30,335 nucleotides of DNA from CAZXDS01 sp964639525 (GTDB lineage: Bacteria; Bacteroidota; Ignavibacteria; Ignavibacteriales; Melioribacteraceae), in contig CAZXDS010000017.1 in NCBI GenBank assembly GCA_964639525.1, forward strand, positions 1 through 30,335, read 5' to 3'. Position numbers and translations under genes: made by a program. The notes beneath the pieces are model-generated. The model had not been told where the DNA came from, did no database searches, and saw only the letters and a list, made by a program, of their open reading frames with translations. Below are positions 8,324 through 16,495 of the stretch, one piece after another; the first letter of the stretch is position 1, and every line of letters begins with the position of its first letter.

Positions 8324-11035
8324 ATGGCAGAAGTCAAAAAGCCGAAAAAAATTCGTTTGTTTAAGTATGCTTCAGAATTTAATCTTTCAACAGATTCGAT
8401 AAAGGATTTTCTTATTGAAAAAGGATATAAGATTAAATCTCATATGTCAATTTTAACAGATGACATGTTATCGGATATTAATATTGAATTCAAAAAAGAT
8501 ATTGAAAGTGCGGAAAAACATTACAGAAAGGTATCTGATTTTCATAAAAAACATTCTGATAAAGAAGAAATCAAAAAAGAAGAAGTTGTTGAGGAAGAAC
8601 CGGTTGTCGAAGAAGAAATTTCTGAGAAGGAGGTTGTTTCGCAAGAAAATGAAATAGTAGAAGTTGAAGAAGAAGTTGAAGAGGAAATAAAACAAACAGC
8701 GGAGACGGCAATAGTTGAAATTTCTGATAATGAAGCTGTGGAAGCAACTGAAAATATAGAAGAACCAATTAAAAAGGCAGAAAAAGTAGAGACCGAAGCA
8801 GAAGAAATACAAGAAGAACCGGTTGCTCCGGAAAAAGTTAAACCGTTTAGAACTCAAGCCGAAATTGATATTTCTAATAAAAAAACCGGTTTAAAAGTTC
8901 TTGGCAAAATGGAAATTGCAGAAAAAAAATCTAATAAAAAAGGCAAGAAAAAGGTAACCGCAAAAACTGCATCCGATAAAAAGCCGCAAGATAAAACAAC
9001 AGAAAATAAAACTAATCAGGATAATGTTAAGAAGAAAAAAGTTCTTAAAAGAAAGAAAAAAACAACTGATAATCATGAAGATGTTGCCAAAACAAAGAAA
9101 AAACGAAGAGCTAAGAGACTTGCAGTTGATAAAAAGGAAGTTGAGGCTGCAATTAAGAGAACCTTGTTAAGTATGGAAGGTTCTTCTGCATCAGATGATA
9201 GAGCACATGTAAGAAAGAAAAAAAGAATTGAAAAAAATATTGTTCAAGAGCAAATTCAGCATGAAAAAGAAGAGCACGATCAAACTACTATTAAAGTTAC
9301 TGAGTTTGCCTCTGTAAATGAGTTGGCGAACTTGATGAATGTTCCGGTAAGTGAAGTTATTCAAAAATGTATCGGACTCGGGTTAATGGTTTCAATTAAT
9401 CAACGTTTGGAAGCTGAAATTATTACTTTGGTTGCTGACGAATTCAGTTTTGAAGTTGAATTTCAGGAAGAATTTAAAGAAGAAATTTTGCAAGATACTG
9501 AAGACGATGAATCTACGCTGGTTTCGCGTCCGCCCGTGGTAACAATAATGGGGCACGTTGATCATGGAAAAACTTCACTGTTAGATTTTATTCGTGAAGA
9601 AAATGTTGTTGCCGGAGAATCAGGCGGAATAACGCAGCACATTGGTGCATATTCTGTTGAATTAAGCGATAAAAGAAGAATCACATTTCTTGACACTCCC
9701 GGACACGAAGCTTTTACCGCAATGCGTGCCAGAGGTGCTAAAGCTACTGATATTGTTGTGCTTATTGTTGCTGCTGATGATGCTGTGATGCCGCAGACTA
9801 TTGAAGCCATAAATCATTCATTGGCTGCCGGTGTTCCGATTGTGGTTGCAATAAACAAAATTGATAAACCGGGAGCCAATCCTGAAAAAATAAGGCAACA
9901 GCTTGCCGATAGAAATATTCTTGTTGAAGATTGGGGCGGCAAATATCAAACTGCAGAGATTTCAGCCAAAACCGGTAAAAACGTTGACCTTCTTTTAGAA
10001 AAAATTCTACTCGAAGCAGAAATGTTGGAGCTTAAAGCAAATCCTGATAGATTAGCGAGGGGAACTGTTGTTGAAGCATTACTTGATAAAGGACGCGGTG
10101 TTACAGGTACAATTTTAGTTCATAAAGGGACGTTGAAAATCGGCGATCCTTTTGTTGCCGGAATTTATCAAGGCAAAGTGCGGGCAATGTTTGATGTAAG
10201 AAACAACAAAATTAATAATGTTCCGCCTTCACGCCCGGCAGTAGTACTTGGTTTTGAGGGTGTTCCGCAAGCCGGAGATGATTTTATTGTTGTTGCCTCC
10301 GAAAGAGAAGCTCGCGAAATAAGCATTAAACGTCAGCAATTGAAACGTGAAATGGATAACCGCCAGGTAAAACATATTACGCTTGATGAAATTGCAAACC
10401 AAATTAGCATGGGCGGTATTAAAGAACTTCCGCTTGTTATTAAAGGTGATGTGGATGGTTCCGTTGAAGCATTGTCGGATTCATTTATGAAATTATCGAA
10501 AGAAGAAGTTGTTGTAAATATTATTCATAAAGGTGTCGGTGCTATTACGGAAGGTGATGTATTGCTCGCTGCAGCTTCGCACGCAATTATTATCGGCTTC
10601 CATGTTCGTCCAAACTTAAATGCAAAGCGAACAGCAGAAAAAGAAAAAGTTGACATTCGTATTTACAATGTAATTTATGATGCGATAAATGAAATTAAAT
10701 CGGCTCTCGAAGGTTTGCTATCGCCAATAATTTCTGAAGAAACTACAGCAACTATTGAAGTTCGTGAAATATTCAAAGTTCCTAAAGTTGGAACAATTGC
10801 AGGCTGTTACGTTCAAGACGGTAAAGTAATTCGTGCAAGTAAAATTAGGCTCTTCCGTGATAGTGTTGTTATTTACACGGGAGCGCTTGATTCGCTTAAA
10901 CGATTTAAAGATGACGTTAAAGAAGTGGACGCAGGTTACGAATGCGGGTTAAATATTTCCGGTTACAACGATATCAAAGTCGGCGATGTTATAGAATGTT
11001 ACAAGATTATTGAAACTAAACAAAAGTTTGAATAG
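8324..11035 (+). CDS. infB: translation initiation factor IF-2
   Basis: This GTPase brings initiator tRNA to the 30S subunit and promotes subunit joining. The 903 residues begin with an IF2_N domain (about 8-55). A long linker follows, acidic at about 80-170 and lysine-rich at about 195-310, and then a second IF2_N-like domain (TEFASVNELANLMNVPVSEVIQ). The G domain has G1 GHVDHGKT at residues 410-417, then DTPGHEAF, NKID and SAKTG. Domains II to IV run to the C-terminus and are complete. The low-complexity linker produces long spurious frames on both strands. The rbfA ATG follows the TAG after two bases, so the two are translated together. Confidence 0.98.
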   Translation: MAEVKKPKKIRLFKYASEFNLSTDSIKDFLIEKGYKIKSHMSILTDDMLSDINIEFKKDIESAEKHYRKVSDFHKKHSDKEEIKKEEVVEEEPVVEEEISEKEVVSQENEIVEVEEEVEEEIKQTAETAIVEISDNEAVEATENIEEPIKKAEKVETEAEEIQEEPVAPEKVKPFRTQAEIDISNKKTGLKVLGKMEIAEKKSNKKGKKKVTAKTASDKKPQDKTTENKTNQDNVKKKKVLKRKKKTTDNHEDVAKTKKKRRAKRLAVDKKEVEAAIKRTLLSMEGSSASDDRAHVRKKKRIEKNIVQEQIQHEKEEHDQTTIKVTEFASVNELANLMNVPVSEVIQKCIGLGLMVSINQRLEAEIITLVADEFSFEVEFQEEFKEEILQDTEDDESTLVSRPPVVTIMGHVDHGKTSLLDFIREENVVAGESGGITQHIGAYSVELSDKRRITFLDTPGHEAFTAMRARGAKATDIVVLIVAADDAVMPQTIEAINHSLAAGVPIVVAINKIDKPGANPEKIRQQLADRNILVEDWGGKYQTAEISAKTGKNVDLLLEKILLEAEMLELKANPDRLARGTVVEALLDKGRGVTGTILVHKGTLKIGDPFVAGIYQGKVRAMFDVRNNKINNVPPSRPAVVLGFEGVPQAGDDFIVVASEREAREISIKRQQLKREMDNRQVKHITLDEIANQISMGGIKELPLVIKGDVDGSVEALSDSFMKLSKEEVVVNIIHKGVGAITEGDVLLAAASHAIIIGFHVRPNLNAKRTAEKEKVDIRIYNVIYDAINEIKSALEGLLSPIISEETTATIEVREIFKVPKVGTIAGCYVQDGKVIRASKIRLFRDSVVIYTGALDSLKRFKDDVKEVDAGYECGLNISGYNDIKVGDVIECYKIIETKQKFE

Positions 11036-11037
11036 TT

Positions 11038-11394
11038 ATGTCGATAAGGCAGGATAAAGTTTCAAATATGATTAAAGAAGAAATGAGTTTAATATTTCTT
11101 CAAAAAATACAAGACCCTCAACTGGGTTTTGTAACTGTAACCCGTGTAAGAGTTACGCCGGATTTGAAAGAAGCAAAAATATATTTTTCGGTTTTTGAAA
11201 AAGAACTAAAAGATAAATTTTTGGATAAAATTAATGATATTAAGGGATTTATTCGTTCCGAGTTGGCAAAACGGCTTAGTATCAGATATGTGCCTGAACT
11301 GTTCTTTTATATTGATGATTCGCTTGATTATGTAGAAAAGATGGAAGAAATTTTTGAAAAAATTCACCGAGATGATAACAAAGACGAATCGTAA
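11038..11394 (+). CDS. rbfA: 30S ribosome-binding factor RbfA
   Basis: RbfA is a small KH-fold protein that binds the 16S 5' helix region during late 30S maturation and cold adaptation. The 118 residues start with SIRQDKVSNMIKEEMSLI and include the family core FVTVTRVRVTPDLKEAKIYFSVF and RSELAKRLSIRYVPELFFYIDDSLDY. It starts two bases after infB and overlaps truB by 23 bases, so it is embedded in the operon. No own promoter is visible. Confidence 0.95.
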   Translation: MSIRQDKVSNMIKEEMSLIFLQKIQDPQLGFVTVTRVRVTPDLKEAKIYFSVFEKELKDKFLDKINDIKGFIRSELAKRLSIRYVPELFFYIDDSLDYVEKMEEIFEKIHRDDNKDES

Positions 11395-12079
11395 TTTTAG
11401 TAGTGATGAATTACTTGAAGGAAGAGTTTTTCTTGTTGATAAAGATGTTGGCTTTACTTCCTTTGATGCTGTAAACTTAATTAGGAAACGCGCACGAATT
11501 AAAAAAGTCGGGCATGCAGGAACTTTGGATCCCGCTGCTACAGGACTTTTAATTATTTGTACCGGAAAAAAAACAAAGTCCATCAATGAGTTTCAAGGGC
11601 AGAATAAAACTTACGAAGGCACAATTTATCTTGGTAAAACAACTCCTTCAATGGATAGAGAAACCGAATTTATTGAGGAAAAAGATATTACCGGCATTAC
11701 ACTTGAACAAATTGAAGAAGTGCGAAAATCTTTTCTCGGTAAACAAACTCAAATTCCTCCTATGTACTCGGCACTTAAGCACAAGGGAAAGGCACTTTAT
11801 AAATATGCCAGGAAAGGAATTGAGGTTGTTAGAGCACCAAGAGAATTTGAGGTGTTTAATTTTGAAATATTGAAAGTTGAATTACCGGAACTCACGTTTG
11901 AAATTAATTGCACAAAGGGAACCTACATTCGAGTTATTGCAAATGATTTTGGCGGCAGGTTAGGCTGTGGTGCATACTTAAGTTCTTTAAGAAGAACAAA
12001 AATTGGTGATTACGATGTGAAGGATGCTCTAACTATTGATGAATTGAAACAATCGTTATCCGAAGGGAAATCATTTTAA
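11372..12079 (+). CDS. truB: tRNA pseudouridine(55) synthase TruB
   Basis: TruB converts U55 of the tRNA T-loop to pseudouridine and also acts as a tRNA folding chaperone. I chose the ATG at 11372 (235 residues), preceded by CCGAG; a TTG at 11354 would add six residues. The catalytic aspartate is D53 in GHAGTLDPAATG, and later motifs include PPMYSALKHKGKALY and GTYIRVIANDFG. A long C-terminal PUA-like extension is absent, as in shorter bacterial TruB forms. The gene overlaps rbfA by 23 bases, and its stop overlaps the ribF start by one base (TAATG), indicating translational coupling. Confidence 0.94.
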   Translation: MITKTNRNFSSDELLEGRVFLVDKDVGFTSFDAVNLIRKRARIKKVGHAGTLDPAATGLLIICTGKKTKSINEFQGQNKTYEGTIYLGKTTPSMDRETEFIEEKDITGITLEQIEEVRKSFLGKQTQIPPMYSALKHKGKALYKYARKGIEVVRAPREFEVFNFEILKVELPELTFEINCTKGTYIRVIANDFGGRLGCGAYLSSLRRTKIGDYDVKDALTIDELKQSLSEGKSF

Positions 12080-13017
12080 TGAATATATATACAGACATTG
12101 CTCAAATAGAAAAAGATAAAAATACAGTTGTTACAATTGGCTCATTTGATGGAGTTCACATTGGGCATAAAAGTATTTTTAATGCATTGCTGGCAAAGTC
12201 AAAAGAATTAAAATCAAGAAATTTTCTCGTTACTTTCAGTCCGCACCCGAGAACAGTAGTGATGCAGGACTCTACTGTCAATCTGCTGACTACAATTAGA
12301 GAGAAGAAAGAATTATTTGAAAAAGCCGGAATTGAAAATGTTCTAATAATCAATTTCACAAAAGAATTTGCTCAGAACGATTATGAGGATTTTATCAATA
12401 AATATTTTGTTCAAGGTATGGGCATTAAACATTTTATTCTTGGTTACGATCACAAATTTGGTAAAAATCGTGGCGGAAATGAAACGGTTCTAAAACAACT
12501 TGGTGAAAAATACGGTTTTGGTGTAAGTGTTGTTCCGCCGGTATCAATTGAAAATGAAACATTGAGCAGTTCTAAAATTCGCAAAGCACTGCTAAGCGGA
12601 GATTTGAACAAAGCAAATAAATATTTAGGACGCAATTTTTGTTTTTACGGCAAAGTTGTAGAAGGTGCAAGGCGAGGAAGACTAATAGGCTTTCCGACTG
12701 CAAATCTTGAAATAAACGATCCGCATAAACTTGTGCCTAAAAGCGGAGTATATTTAGTAAATTGTTCTTTGAATTTTGAAAAATATTACGGTTTGATGAA
12801 TATCGGTTACCGCCCGACATTCGGTGATGTTGACGAAATTAAAATTGAAGTTTATATTATTGATTTTGATAAAGATGTTTACGGAAAAAATATTCGTATC
12901 GATTTTATTAAACGTATTCGTGACGAGAAAAAATTTAATTCAAAAGAAGAATTAATTGAACAAATTAACAAAGATAAAGCCGATACACTTAAGTTTATCG
13001 GTGAATTGGTTAAGTAA
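12079..13017 (+). CDS. ribF: bifunctional riboflavin kinase/FAD synthetase
   Basis: RibF makes FMN from riboflavin and then FAD. The N-terminal nucleotidyltransferase half has TIGSFDGVHIGHKSIF and SPHPR, followed by LGYDHKFGKNRGGN and the SSSKIRKALLSGDL helix. The C-terminal kinase half has GRLIGFPTANLE, with PTAN at residues 206-209, and the MNIGYRPTFG segment. The 312-residue length is normal. Its ATG shares a base with the truB stop. No FMN riboswitch lies upstream, so expression follows the operon. Confidence 0.96.
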   Translation: MNIYTDIAQIEKDKNTVVTIGSFDGVHIGHKSIFNALLAKSKELKSRNFLVTFSPHPRTVVMQDSTVNLLTTIREKKELFEKAGIENVLIINFTKEFAQNDYEDFINKYFVQGMGIKHFILGYDHKFGKNRGGNETVLKQLGEKYGFGVSVVPPVSIENETLSSSKIRKALLSGDLNKANKYLGRNFCFYGKVVEGARRGRLIGFPTANLEINDPHKLVPKSGVYLVNCSLNFEKYYGLMNIGYRPTFGDVDEIKIEVYIIDFDKDVYGKNIRIDFIKRIRDEKKFNSKEELIEQINKDKADTLKFIGELVK

Positions 13018-13029
13018 AATTGTTTGCAA

Positions 13030-13815
13030 ATGGAACTCGGTAAAATATATAATGAAAATTGTTTGGACACAATGAATAGAATGCCCGATAACTTTGCAGA
13101 TATGGTTTTAACCTCACCGCCTTACGATGATTTAAGAATCTATAACGACTATTCATTACCGTTTGAAGAGATTGTTATAGAACTATTTAGAGTGCTGAAA
13201 AACGGCGGAGTTGTTATTTGGGTTGTTGGAGATAAAACTGAAAAAGGAAGCGAAACGGGAACATCATTTAAACAAGCATTATATTTTAAGGAAGCCGGAT
13301 TTAATATTCACGATACGATGATATATTATAAAAATAATCCAATGCCGACGACGGGGAACAGATATCATCAGCATTTTGAATATATGTTTGCTTTTTCAAA
13401 AGGCAGCCCGAAAACTTTTAATCCTATTACCGAGCCGACAAAATACAGCGGTTTGGCAAATATGAAAAATCGCGGAAAAGAAGGAACTCTGAATTATAAA
13501 AAAGTTGAAAGAACAAAAGAAAAAAAAGTCGGTAATGTTTTCTTTTATTCGGTTGGCGGAGGTATTTCAACAAAAGATAAAATTGCTTTTCGGCATCCTG
13601 CCATTTTCCCTGAAAAACTTGCAGCAGACCAAATTAAAACTTGGTCAAACGAAGGCGAAATTGTTTATGACCCGTTTATGGGAAGCGGAACGACTGCAAA
13701 GGTAGCACACTTATTAAAAAGGAAATGGCTCGGTTCGGAAATATCAAAAGAATATACCGATATTGCCGAGGAAAGATTGAAAGAACATATAATTGATAAT
13801 TTGGTTTATAATTAA
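13030..13815 (+). CDS. solitary beta-class DNA methyltransferase (N4-cytosine or N6-adenine)
   Basis: This is a SAM-dependent amino-methyltransferase of DNA with the beta-class motif order. Catalytic motif TSPPY is at residues 28-32, a variable target region follows, and the SAM motif DPFMGSGTT (D214 to T222) lies near the C-terminus, followed by WLGSEISKEYTDIA. The SPPY form is most common among N4-cytosine enzymes but does not exclude N6-adenine. I start at the ATG at 13030 (261 residues); a TTG six bases upstream is possible. The protein is short, with a small target-recognition region. No restriction endonuclease gene is next to it; its neighbours are ribF and rpsO. It may therefore be an orphan enzyme with an epigenetic or replication role, which is inference. 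Confidence 0.88.
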   Translation: MELGKIYNENCLDTMNRMPDNFADMVLTSPPYDDLRIYNDYSLPFEEIVIELFRVLKNGGVVIWVVGDKTEKGSETGTSFKQALYFKEAGFNIHDTMIYYKNNPMPTTGNRYHQHFEYMFAFSKGSPKTFNPITEPTKYSGLANMKNRGKEGTLNYKKVERTKEKKVGNVFFYSVGGGISTKDKIAFRHPAIFPEKLAADQIKTWSNEGEIVYDPFMGSGTTAKVAHLLKRKWLGSEISKEYTDIAEERLKEHIIDNLVYN

Positions 13816-13833
13816 TAAAAATTTTTAACTAAT

Positions 13834-13857
13834 TAATTCCGGGTAATGCTGGAATTA
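13834..13857 (+). promoter_or_regulatory. hairpin in the rpsO leader
   Basis: TAATTCC at 13834-13840 and GGAATTA at 13851-13857 form a perfect seven-base stem around a ten-base loop (GGGTAATGCT), 29 bases before the rpsO ATG. S15 is known to repress its own mRNA through leader structures in several phyla, with unrelated shapes. There is no T-run, so it is not an ordinary terminator. The structure is visible; the S15 role is inferred. Confidence 0.45.
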
Positions 13858-13886
13858 CATTGTAAAACAAACAGAAGGAATAAGTA

Positions 13887-14156
13887 ATGAACTTAACAAA
13901 AGAAGAAAAGAAAGAGATAATTAAACAATTTGGAAAAACTGAAAGCGACAGTGGAACTGCTGAAGTTCAAATTGGAATTCTTACAAAAAGGATTAATAAA
14001 TTAAACTTTCATTTTAAAGAGCACAAAAAAGATCACGCATCAAGACGCGGTTTAATGCAGATGGTTGGTAAAAGAAGAAGACTTCTCGATTATTTGATTA
14101 AGAAAGATATTGAAAGATACAGAGCAATAATTAAAGAATTGGGAATTAGAAAATAA
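13887..14156 (+). CDS. rpsO: 30S ribosomal protein S15
   Basis: S15 is a primary 16S rRNA binding protein of the central domain of the 30S subunit. The 89 residues are the normal length. Typical segments are TESDSGTAEVQIGILTKRIN, HFKEHKKDHASRRGLMQMVG and KRRRLLDYL. The ATG is preceded by AGAAGGAATAAGTA, a good Shine-Dalgarno sequence. pnp starts 12 bases after its stop, the widely conserved rpsO-pnp pairing. Confidence 0.98.
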   Translation: MNLTKEEKKEIIKQFGKTESDSGTAEVQIGILTKRINKLNFHFKEHKKDHASRRGLMQMVGKRRRLLDYLIKKDIERYRAIIKELGIRK

Positions 14157-14167
14157 GAGGAAATTAA

Positions 14168-16291
14168 ATGATATATACAAAAGAAGTAGAAATTGGCGGA
14201 AAAGTAATTTCCATAGAGACCGGAAGATATGCCCGCCAGGCAAATGGTGCGGTTATGGTTCGCTGCGGCGATACGATGGTTTTTGTTGTAGCTACCGCAT
14301 CAAAAGAAATGAGGGACGATATTGACTATTTTCCACTTTCAGTAGATTACAGAGAAAAACCGTTTGCCGCCGGAAAAATTCCGGGCGGATTTTTCAAAAG
14401 AGAAGGACGACCTTCAGAAAAGGAAATTTTAACTTCGCGATTAATTGACAGACCTATTCGTCCGCTTTTTCCCGAAGAATATAAAAATGATACACAGGTA
14501 ATTGCCGTAGTTTATTCATTTGACGGCGAGAATAATCCTGATACTCTTGCTGCACTCGGCGCATCTGCAGCGTTAACAATTTCCAATATTCCGCTGCTCG
14601 AATCTGTTGCACAAGTTAGAGTCGGCAGAATTGACGGTGAATTTATTATTAATCCAACTATGGAACAAACCGAAGCAAGCGACATTGAGCTTGTTGTTTC
14701 AGGAACTATGGATTCAATTATGATGGTTGAAGGCGAATCGAAAGAAGTAACCGAAGACGAATTACTCGGTGCAATAAAATCGGCACACGACAGCATTAAA
14801 AAATTGATTCAAGTTCAAAATGAATTACGTTCCGAGTGCGGTGTTGAAAAAATGGATGTTGATAGAAACGTAGTGAACGAAGAGCTAGTTAAAGATGTAA
14901 ATGAGTTGGCTTACGATAAATACAAGGAAACTGTTGCAACTGTTCTTGGAAAAGTGGAAAGATCGGAAAAGAACAAAGCAATAAACGATGAAGTTCTGGC
15001 TTTACTTTCAGAAAAATATCCGGAAGAAGAAAAAACTATTAAAACAATTCTTCACGATTTGGAAAAGGATTTAATGCGAAAACGAATTCTTGAAGAGGGA
15101 AAACGTTTGGACGGTAGAGTTACAAACGAAATTCGCCCCATTACTGTTGAAGTCGGTTTACTTACAAGAACTCATGGTTCCGCTCTTTTTACTCGCGGTG
15201 AAACACAAAGTTTAACTACTTTAACTCTCGGAACAAAAAGAGACGAGCAGATAATTGACGGGCTTGGCGAAGAATTTAAAAAACGTTTTATGCTTCACTA
15301 TAATTTCCCGCCTTTTAGCGTTGGTGAAACAGGAAGATATGGTGCCCCCGGAAGACGTGAAATTGGTCACGGAAATCTTGCCGAGCGTGCATTAAAATTT
15401 GTTCTTCCCGATGAAGACAAATTTCCGTATAGTATTCGTGTTAATTCAGACATTATGGAATCAAACGGTTCTTCCTCAATGGCAACTGTTTGTGCAGGTT
15501 CGCTTTCAATGATGGACGGAGGCATTCCAACTAAATGTGCTATTTCCGGAATTGCCATGGGATTGATTAAAGAAGGTGATAATTTCAAAGTACTTTCGGA
15601 TATTACCGGAAATGAAGATCATCTCGGTGATATGGATTTCAAAGTTGCGGGTTCGGATAAAGGAATTACAGCTTTTCAAATGGATATAAAAATTCAGGGA
15701 ATTTCTTTTGAAATTATGGAACAAGCTCTTGCACAAGCAAAAGAGGGCAGAGTTCATATTTTATCAAAAATGAATGAAGTATTGGCAGCGCCAAGAGAAA
15801 GTATCTCAAAATTTGCTCCGGTTATTTTATTTACAAAAATAAATCCTGATAAGATCGGTACGGTTATCGGACCGGGCGGAAAAGTAATTCAGGCAATCCA
15901 AAAAGATTATTCGGTTGATATTTCAATAGAAGAAGATGGAACTGTAAATATTGCCGGTATTGATTTGGAAATGTCGCGTAAAGCAAAAGAACATATTCGT
16001 CTGTTGGTGATGGAACCGGAAGTAGGTAAAACTTATCACGGAACTGTGGTTAAAATTGCTGATTTCGGCGCTTTTGTTGAAATACTTCCCGGCACACAAG
16101 GACTTTTACATATTTCACAAATTGCAAATCATCGTGTAAATAAAGTATCCGATGTTTTGAAGGAAGGTGAAAAAATAAAAGTTAAACTTATCAAAATGGA
16201 CAGAGGTAAATATAGTCTATCAAGAAAAGTTTTATTAAAAGATGAAACGAAAGAAGAAGAAACTTCTGACGAAAATAAAGAAGAATCATAA
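14168..16291 (+). CDS. pnp: polyribonucleotide nucleotidyltransferase (PNPase)
   Basis: PNPase is a phosphorolytic 3'-5' exoribonuclease that works in mRNA decay. The 707 residues contain two RNase PH cores separated by a helical domain, then a KH domain with GPGGK starting at residue 568, and a C-terminal S1 domain beginning near GTVVKIADFGAFVEI. The second core keeps FSVGETGRYGAPGRREIGHG and the acidic catalytic segment GSDKGITAFQMDIKI. The tail is short and acidic. AGAGGA is present before the ATG. A long terminator-like hairpin follows the stop. The family length is 690-720 residues, so the gene is complete. Confidence 0.98.
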   Translation: MIYTKEVEIGGKVISIETGRYARQANGAVMVRCGDTMVFVVATASKEMRDDIDYFPLSVDYREKPFAAGKIPGGFFKREGRPSEKEILTSRLIDRPIRPLFPEEYKNDTQVIAVVYSFDGENNPDTLAALGASAALTISNIPLLESVAQVRVGRIDGEFIINPTMEQTEASDIELVVSGTMDSIMMVEGESKEVTEDELLGAIKSAHDSIKKLIQVQNELRSECGVEKMDVDRNVVNEELVKDVNELAYDKYKETVATVLGKVERSEKNKAINDEVLALLSEKYPEEEKTIKTILHDLEKDLMRKRILEEGKRLDGRVTNEIRPITVEVGLLTRTHGSALFTRGETQSLTTLTLGTKRDEQIIDGLGEEFKKRFMLHYNFPPFSVGETGRYGAPGRREIGHGNLAERALKFVLPDEDKFPYSIRVNSDIMESNGSSSMATVCAGSLSMMDGGIPTKCAISGIAMGLIKEGDNFKVLSDITGNEDHLGDMDFKVAGSDKGITAFQMDIKIQGISFEIMEQALAQAKEGRVHILSKMNEVLAAPRESISKFAPVILFTKINPDKIGTVIGPGGKVIQAIQKDYSVDISIEEDGTVNIAGIDLEMSRKAKEHIRLLVMEPEVGKTYHGTVVKIADFGAFVEILPGTQGLLHISQIANHRVNKVSDVLKEGEKIKVKLIKMDRGKYSLSRKVLLKDETKEEETSDENKEES

Positions 16292-16312
16292 TTTTCTTTT
16301 ATAATCAAATTT

Positions 16313-16368
16313 GGGACAGAATAAAAGTATGCCCTCGCGGTGAAAACTTTTTATGATGTCCCTTTTTT
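16313..16368 (+). terminator. long terminator-like hairpin after pnp
   Basis: GGGACA at 16313-16318 pairs with TGTCCC at 16357-16362, followed by a run of T from 16363. Inside, after a GA facing a GA, ATAAAAGT pairs with ACTTTTTAT with one bulged base. An apical loop of about 17 bases remains. The shape is an intrinsic terminator with an unusually long interrupted stem. It separates the pnp operon from dus. Confidence 0.75.
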
Positions 16369-16397
16369 ATTTTAAATTGAATAAAGAAAAAATGAAT

Positions 16398-16435
16398 CGT
16401 CATGTTGTTTGCCGAGACGAATTGTTTCAGCATCT
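16398..16435. repeat. candidate copy of a dispersed intergenic repeat
   Basis: The spacer contains CGTCATG at 16398-16404 and TTTCAGCATCT at 16425-16435. From memory, this frame resembles degenerate copies of palindromic intergenic repeats seen in Bacteroidota genomes (CGTCAT at one side, ATCT at the other). Only one such copy is present here. A related frame occurs at 28514-28562. The identity is uncertain without the genome. Confidence 0.3.
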
Positions 16436-16495
16436 TTGTTGAATGACTTGTGGATTGTTCAAAATTTTAAATAATTTTTTTAAAAAAATATCAAA

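Noticed and set aside
8468..9076. Long Phe/Asn/Leu-rich frames opposite or within the start of infB
   Set aside because: They are mirror readings of the Lys/Glu-rich linker of IF-2 and have no independent start signals.
13030..13815. Complete restriction-modification system
   Set aside because: No endonuclease or specificity gene is adjacent; both neighbours are housekeeping genes.
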